Source: CAZPXF01 sp964590945 (GTDB taxonomy: Bacteria > Bacillota > Clostridia > Lachnospirales > Lachnospiraceae). Taken from it: a DNA stretch of 20,423 bases. The notes beneath the pieces were generated by a model. It did no database searches, was not told where the DNA came from, and saw nothing but the letters and a program-made list of their open reading frames with translations. Numbering within the stretch: the first letter of the stretch is position 1; each line of letters starts with the position of its first letter. The stretch spans positions 1-20,423 of the forward strand of contig CAZPXF010000037.1 in the NCBI GenBank assembly GCA_964590945.1. The letters are read 5' to 3'. Below are positions 16,242 through 20,423 of this stretch, piece after piece. A program made the translations under genes and the position numbers.

Positions 16242-17688
16242 AATAATTATCGCGATACTCATAGCCGCCGTTGTCGTAATCGCTGCTGCGGGCGGTGTAT
16301 TGCTCTATCAGAGATTTAACAAAACAGAAGTAAATGTATATGCTGTCAGCGATCTCAATGTAGGAGACTGGGGCGATTCTTCATCTATTACCGGAACGGT
16401 CAGCAACAGCGCTGCACAGGAGATTACGCTGGATGCAGACCAAACCGTTAAAAAAGTTTATGTGAAGGATGGCGACAAGGTTAAAAAAGGAGATAAGCTG
16501 CTGAAATATGACGCTACTTTAAGCGAGATTGAGCTTGAATCGGGTAAGCTGAATCAACAGTCGCTTGAATTGAATGTGAAAACGTTGAAGGATCAGATCG
16601 CGAATCCAAGAAAGTACCTTGAGGAAGAGTATGAACTGGGTGAGGGCGATGTTACCGATGAATCCGATGAAGATTCTTCCGATGAATCCGATGATGACTC
16701 CAATTCCAGCGTTTTAAGCAGTAAATCTTCTAATGAGAGCGTTTTAAGCGGAAAGTCTTCCGGCGGGAACACCGTGGATGAGGATGATTCGGATGGGAAC
16801 GAAGCGACTACGACTGTCGACTCCGGCAGCGGCGCTGCGAATACAGGCGATTCGGACAGAAAAAAGACAGATACCGTAGATTCGGATTCCGGAGATTCAG
16901 ATTCAGGGGATTCGGATCTGGAAGATTCGGACGGTGCGGATGACGTCCCTCAAATAAATATCACACAGACGGATATCAAAGAGTATGTGGCGGAAAAAAA
17001 GTCAGAGCTTCAGGAGACTCAGTTGGATTTATCCAAAAGTAAGCTGGAAGTATCCAGGCTCGAAAAGGCGTTAAGCGGCATGACTGTTAAAAGTACAATG
17101 GATGGAACCGTACGGATGGGCGATGAAAGCTCAGAGGTATATATGACAGTTCAGGCAGAGGAAGGTTTATATATTGAAGGAACTCTTGATGAATATCTTT
17201 TGGATACGGTTGAGGCCGGAGATGTTCTGGAGGGAGAAGACTATTATACCGGAGAAACGTTCACGGCGGAAATCCAGAAAATTTCGGAATATCCAACTGA
17301 ATCCGGTGAAGATATGTATTACTCTGACGGATCATCCGGCGTGAATGTGTCCTATTATTCGTTCACCGCTTCGATTGTGGAGGATGCGGATGTTTCCGCA
17401 GGTGATGAAGTAAATCTTACTTTCGGGACAAACAGCGGCGAGGAGGCAATTTCCCTGGAGAAGGCATTTGTCCTGAATGAAAATGGAAACAATTATGTAT
17501 ATGTAAATGATGAAAAAGAGATGAAGCTGAAAAAACAGAAGGTTGAAGTGGGAAAGACGATTGAGGGTTCCATCGTTGAGATCAAAAGCGGAATTACACT
17601 GGATGATTATATAGCATTTCCGTATGGAAAGGAAATAAAGGAAGGTGCAGGCACCCGGAAAGCGGAAATCGATAGTCTGTATGAATAA
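16204..17688 (+). CDS. Membrane-fusion adaptor B with Ser/Asp-rich insert
   Basis: This 494-residue second adaptor has a basic N-terminus and one transmembrane helix (about 13-35). A lipoyl-like half (about 60-104, VKKVYVKDGDKVKKGDKLLKYD) precedes the first hairpin helix (about 105-146). The second helix is at about 254-292, the second lipoyl half at about 293-318, and beta domains run to the end. Between the two helices, where adaptors normally turn at the hairpin tip, lies a roughly 97-residue Ser/Asp-rich stretch (151-247) with DSDSGDSDSGDSD-like repeats. GGAGG at 16190-16194 favours ATG 16204 (9 nt); the in-frame ATG at 16195 directly abuts it. The gene overlaps the ATPase gene by 38 bp and is followed 11 bp later by the permease. 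It is diverged from adaptor A, not a recent copy. Confidence 0.86.
   Translation: MQKQKTARKMKRKIIIAILIAAVVVIAAAGGVLLYQRFNKTEVNVYAVSDLNVGDWGDSSSITGTVSNSAAQEITLDADQTVKKVYVKDGDKVKKGDKLLKYDATLSEIELESGKLNQQSLELNVKTLKDQIANPRKYLEEEYELGEGDVTDESDEDSSDESDDDSNSSVLSSKSSNESVLSGKSSGGNTVDEDDSDGNEATTTVDSGSGAANTGDSDRKKTDTVDSDSGDSDSGDSDLEDSDGADDVPQINITQTDIKEYVAEKKSELQETQLDLSKSKLEVSRLEKALSGMTVKSTMDGTVRMGDESSEVYMTVQAEEGLYIEGTLDEYLLDTVEAGDVLEGEDYYTGETFTAEIQKISEYPTESGEDMYYSDGSSGVNVSYYSFTASIVEDADVSAGDEVNLTFGTNSGEEAISLEKAFVLNENGNNYVYVNDEKEMKLKKQKVEVGKTIEGSIVEIKSGITLDDYIAFPYGKEIKEGAGTRKAEIDSLYE
16651..16944 (+). repeat. Ser/Asp-rich low-complexity tract inside adaptor B
   Basis: The coding DNA is built of near-repeats of GATTCNGA and CCGATGA units, giving Ser-Asp and Ser-Gly-Asp runs. 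Examples are paired TCCGATGAATCCGATGA-like units near 16652-16697 and GATTCGGATTC-type units near 16876-16933. A second internal repeat encodes SVLSSKSSNE and SVLSGKSS (residues about 169-186). Such tracts can change length by replication slippage. Confidence 0.75.
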
Positions 17689-17699
17689 GGAGACTTTGT

Positions 17700-18950
17700 A
17701 TGAAGGAAAATATGCGCCTTGCATTTCAGGGGATCTGGCTTCACAAAATGAGGTCGTTTCTGACGATGCTTGGTATTGTGATCGGAATAGCGGCGATCAT
17801 TGCGATTGTTTCTACAATTAAAGGTACGAATGAGCAGATAAAGGAAAACCTGGTAGGCTCCGGTAATAATGTCGTGGAAGTGACTCTGACCCAGGATGGG
17901 GCAGAATATGATATGGAGTACGGAGGAACGGAGCTTTCCGGCATTCCGCTTGTATCGGACGATAAGCTGGACGAGATCCGGGCACTTGATGTGGTGGAGG
18001 ATGCGGCGACATATGTTTACCGCCAGTATACCAGCAATGTTTATTATCAGAACATGTCATTGGACGGAGCGTCTGTTTATGGAGTGTCGGACAATTACAT
18101 GCAGATGTGCGGATATCATGTTGTGAATGGAAGAGGATTTGCGGCGCGTGATTTTTCCGGGAGTAAAAAAGTAATACTGATCGACAGTAATACGGTCTCG
18201 TCTTTATTTTCCGGCGAAAATCCGATCGGTAAAACTCTGGAGATAAAAGGAGAACCATTTACGATCATCGGGGTCGTGGAGGAGAAAAACAATTCTTCTA
18301 TGAATATCACTTCTCTGGATGATTATTACACATATGCCGATCAAAGCTACGGGAAGGTATTTATGCCGCAGGGATCGTGGCCGATCGTATATAAGTATGA
18401 TGAGCAGCAGAGTGTTGCTGTGAAAGCGGTGAGCACGGATGATATGAGTACGGCGGGACAGCAGGCGGAGAAAATCCTGAATGAATCGATCAGCGGAAAG
18501 GACGTCACGTACAGTGCGATCGATGTTATGGAGACGGTGAAAAGTCTTCAGGAGCTGAGCGAGGGAACGAGCAGACAGCTGATTTGGATCGCCAGCATTT
18601 CCCTGCTGGTAGGCGGAATCGGCGTTATGAATATCATGCTTGTTTCCGTAACCGAAAGGACAAGGGAGATCGGACTGAAAAAGGCGATCGGTGCAAGAAA
18701 GAAAAAAATACTCCTGCAATTTTTAACGGAGGCGGCGGTCCTCGGAAGCCTGGGAGGCGTTCTTGGAGTGGTCTGCGGAGTTATCCTTGCCCAGATCATT
18801 TCCAGCGTGTCAGGCGCCCCGGTTGCGATCAGTATTCCTGCAAGTATTATATCATTAGTTTTCTCGATGGTTATTGGCTTGACATTTGGTCTGCTCCCAT
18901 CGATCAAGGCTGCAAATTTGAATCCGATAGAGGCGTTAAGGAGAGAGTAG
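17700..18950 (+). CDS. ABC transporter permease (MacB/FtsX family)
   Basis: This 416-residue permease has the MacB layout. A first transmembrane helix (about 19-39) is preceded by the N-terminal motif ENMRLAFQGIWLHKMRSFLT. A large extracellular domain (about 40-288) follows, then three helices (about 292-318, 343-370 and 377-400). The FtsX-domain motif GGIGVMNIMLVSVTERTREI is at 305-324, and AANLNPIEALR ends the protein. MacB-type permeases work by mechanotransmission, coupling cytosolic ATP use to movement of the outer domain, rather than by a channel through the membrane. AAGGAG at 17687-17692, 7 nt upstream, fixes the start. It is the last member of the adaptor-ATPase-adaptor-permease set. 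The sugar transferase gene begins 3 bp after its stop. The substrate is unknown; peptides, lipids or envelope polymers are possible. Confidence 0.94.
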   Translation: MKENMRLAFQGIWLHKMRSFLTMLGIVIGIAAIIAIVSTIKGTNEQIKENLVGSGNNVVEVTLTQDGAEYDMEYGGTELSGIPLVSDDKLDEIRALDVVEDAATYVYRQYTSNVYYQNMSLDGASVYGVSDNYMQMCGYHVVNGRGFAARDFSGSKKVILIDSNTVSSLFSGENPIGKTLEIKGEPFTIIGVVEEKNNSSMNITSLDDYYTYADQSYGKVFMPQGSWPIVYKYDEQQSVAVKAVSTDDMSTAGQQAEKILNESISGKDVTYSAIDVMETVKSLQELSEGTSRQLIWIASISLLVGGIGVMNIMLVSVTERTREIGLKKAIGARKKKILLQFLTEAAVLGSLGGVLGVVCGVILAQIISSVSGAPVAISIPASIISLVFSMVIGLTFGLLPSIKAANLNPIEALRRE

Positions 18951-18953
18951 TGC

Positions 18954-20330
18954 ATGAAACGGAAACTCAAAAGATGCGAGAGCCTGTTATGGCTGTTGAT
19001 AAAAATAGCATTGTATCTGCTGCTTTTAGGTATTTTTATAAAAGTTATGTCATTGGAGGCAATTTCTCTTACAAGACTGTCAAGAACAATGGGTATCACT
19101 GTGTCGACGTTCTGTATCGTGGGGCTCCTGTTTATCCGGATATTCGGACAATTTGACATTGGCCGCAGAAAAAGCAAGCCGATTATTTATTCCATGGCTT
19201 TGGGCGCAGTATTTACAGATCTTGTTACGTATCTGCAGTTAATGATCATGAGGACAAATAAGCCAAGCATCAGGGATTTCAGATTGAGCAGTATTCCGCT
19301 TCTTTTCATGGTGATTGTGATCCAGATCGTAGTCATAATCCTGTTTACATATGGAGGGAACGGACTGTTTTTCACCATACATAAGCCGGAGCGTTGCTGT
19401 ATTATCACATCTTCGCAGAAAAGTCTTGACGAGGTGACACGGGTGATCTGCAAGTTTAAGCGCCAGTATAAGATCGATGCTATCTATGATTACAGGATAA
19501 AAAATCTTCTGCAGAAGCTCGATAAAATAGATACAGTATTTATTTATGATGTTCCGATCAGATATAGAAGTGAAATTATCGACTATTGTTATAAGAAAAG
19601 ACTCAACATCTACTTTAATCCGGAGGTCGGGGATGTAGTTGAAAAAAGCGCGGAATATTATATGATGGATGATATGACGCTTCTAAATTCAAACAAGGCC
19701 AGTATGACAATGGAACAGCGGATCATGAAAAGGCTCATGGATATAGGTCTCGCCGTTGTGTTGGGAATTCTATCTTCCCCGGCCTGGATCGTCAGCGCCA
19801 TTGCGATTAAGATTCAGGACGGCGGAAGCATTATATTCAGACAGAAGCGCGCCACAATAAACGGACGTGTGTTTGAGGTGTATAAATTCCGGACTATGAA
19901 GGAAAATGTCGGCAACTATTCTGCAACAAAGGATGATGACCGGATTACTCCGGTCGGCAGATTCCTGCGGAAGACGAGGATCGACGAGCTTCCGCAGCTT
20001 TGGAACGTGTTAAAGGGAGATATGACTTTTGTAGGGCCTCGTCCGGAAATGCTGAAAAATGTAAATGAGTATACGCATGACATGCCGGAATTTCAGTATC
20101 GCCTCCGGGTCAAGGCAGGTCTTACAGGCTATGCCCAGGTGCGCGGAAAATATAATACGACGCCTCGTGATAAATTGATCATGGATCTGATGTATATTGA
20201 AAACTTCAGTATATTGACAGATATCAAAATCATTTTTCAGACCTTTATTGTGCTTTTGAAATCGGATAGTACGGAAGCTTTTAACAGCAAAAAGGCCGGC
20301 AAATATGAATTTCCGGAAAAAAAGAAATGA
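18954..20330 (+). CDS. Polyisoprenyl-phosphate sugar-phosphate transferase (WbaP/EpsE-like)
   Basis: This priming enzyme moves a sugar-1-phosphate from a nucleotide sugar to undecaprenyl phosphate at the inner membrane, starting exopolysaccharide or glycan synthesis. The 458 residues have about four N-terminal helices (about 12-32, 46-64, 77-97 and 112-134) and a cytosolic middle domain (about 145-250). A membrane-associated helix (about 262-285) is followed by the Bac_transf catalytic domain. Catalytic motifs are YKFRTMKEN at 310-318, RKTRIDELPQLWNVLKGDM at 339-357, VGPRPE at 360-365 and GLTGYAQVRG at 389-398. AAGGAG at 18938-18943 supports the start. It begins 3 bp after the ABC permease, so it may share its transcript. 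The sugar is unknown. It may open a polysaccharide locus that continues beyond the window. Confidence 0.92.
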   Translation: MKRKLKRCESLLWLLIKIALYLLLLGIFIKVMSLEAISLTRLSRTMGITVSTFCIVGLLFIRIFGQFDIGRRKSKPIIYSMALGAVFTDLVTYLQLMIMRTNKPSIRDFRLSSIPLLFMVIVIQIVVIILFTYGGNGLFFTIHKPERCCIITSSQKSLDEVTRVICKFKRQYKIDAIYDYRIKNLLQKLDKIDTVFIYDVPIRYRSEIIDYCYKKRLNIYFNPEVGDVVEKSAEYYMMDDMTLLNSNKASMTMEQRIMKRLMDIGLAVVLGILSSPAWIVSAIAIKIQDGGSIIFRQKRATINGRVFEVYKFRTMKENVGNYSATKDDDRITPVGRFLRKTRIDELPQLWNVLKGDMTFVGPRPEMLKNVNEYTHDMPEFQYRLRVKAGLTGYAQVRGKYNTTPRDKLIMDLMYIENFSILTDIKIIFQTFIVLLKSDSTEAFNSKKAGKYEFPEKKK

Positions 20331-20348
20331 ATGACGGAAAATAAAATC

Positions 20349-20377
20349 TATACAGAGAAAAGCGAATGTGATATAAT
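20349..20377 (+). promoter_or_regulatory. Strong promoter for a gene beyond the window
   Basis: TATACA (20349-20354, four of six) and a perfect TATAAT (20372-20377) are 17 bp apart, with TG at 20369-20370 making an extended -10. GAGGAG at 20416-20421 near the window end looks like the ribosome site of a start codon lying outside. No clear terminator separates the sugar transferase from it. Confidence 0.65.
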
Positions 20378-20423
20378 AAAGCGGATTTGCTGAAGACAAA
20401 GCCGGAATTTGTGATGAGGAGAT

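Noticed and set aside
16651..16944. CRISPR-like or tandem repeat array
   Set aside because: The repeats are in frame, short and degenerate, and encode a Ser/Asp-rich protein segment. There are no regular spacers.
20331..20393. Twenty-codon ORF after the sugar transferase
   Set aside because: There is no usable ribosome site, and the frame runs through a strong extended -10 promoter, so it is most likely chance.

Overview
The window looks like chromosomal DNA of a low-to-mid GC, anaerobic Firmicute, most likely a gut Lachnospiraceae-type Clostridia. The grounds are strong AGGAGG-like ribosome sites, RecD2 instead of RecBCD RecD, a ComFC protein, a CdaA/CdaR c-di-AMP pair and typical clostridial promoters (TATAAT, several with an upstream TG). 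The genus is inference. All sixteen larger genes are on the + strand, gene density is high, and no gap exceeds 300 bp.

Region 1 (1-8518) is DNA repair and cell shape. A 233-bp AT-rich leader carries a candidate promoter, repeats and a strong terminator-like hairpin. Then come uvrB and uvrA (excision repair, 6 bp apart). A monocistronic mreB-family gene follows with its own promoter and intrinsic terminator, and then the RecD2 helicase gene with its own promoter. Region 2 (8519-9300) is comF (ComFC-like phosphoribosyltransferase), preceded by a hairpin and a possible six-codon leader ORF whose stop overlaps the comF start.

Region 3 (about 9285-14044) looks like one closed transcription unit. 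It has an extended -10 promoter at the end of comF, then six tightly packed genes and a terminator. The genes are two uncharacterised membrane proteins, cdaA (c-di-AMP synthase), cdaR/ybbR (its membrane regulator), an HPr-like phosphocarrier and a sugar-1-phosphate-type nucleotidyltransferase. In Bacillus and many other Firmicutes glmM follows cdaR; here that place is taken by the HPr-like and nucleotidyltransferase genes. This suggests a link between c-di-AMP signalling, carbon status and envelope precursor supply (inference).

Region 4 (14083-18950) is a MacB/FtsX-type ABC transporter with an unusual layout: adaptor A, ATPase, adaptor B, permease. Both adaptors are membrane anchored and carry long acidic or Ser/Asp-rich low-complexity tracts, one at the C-terminus and one at the expected tip of the alpha-helical hairpin. 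Region 5 (18954 to end) starts with a polyisoprenyl-phosphate sugar-phosphate transferase, the priming enzyme for exopolysaccharide or glycan assembly. A strong promoter and ribosome site for a gene outside the window follow.

The most interesting signals are the acidic dual-adaptor ABC exporter, the CdaA/CdaR operon with an embedded HPr, the leader ORF and hairpin at comF, and the interlocked inverted repeats before uvrB. Most of the rest is ordinary core genome.
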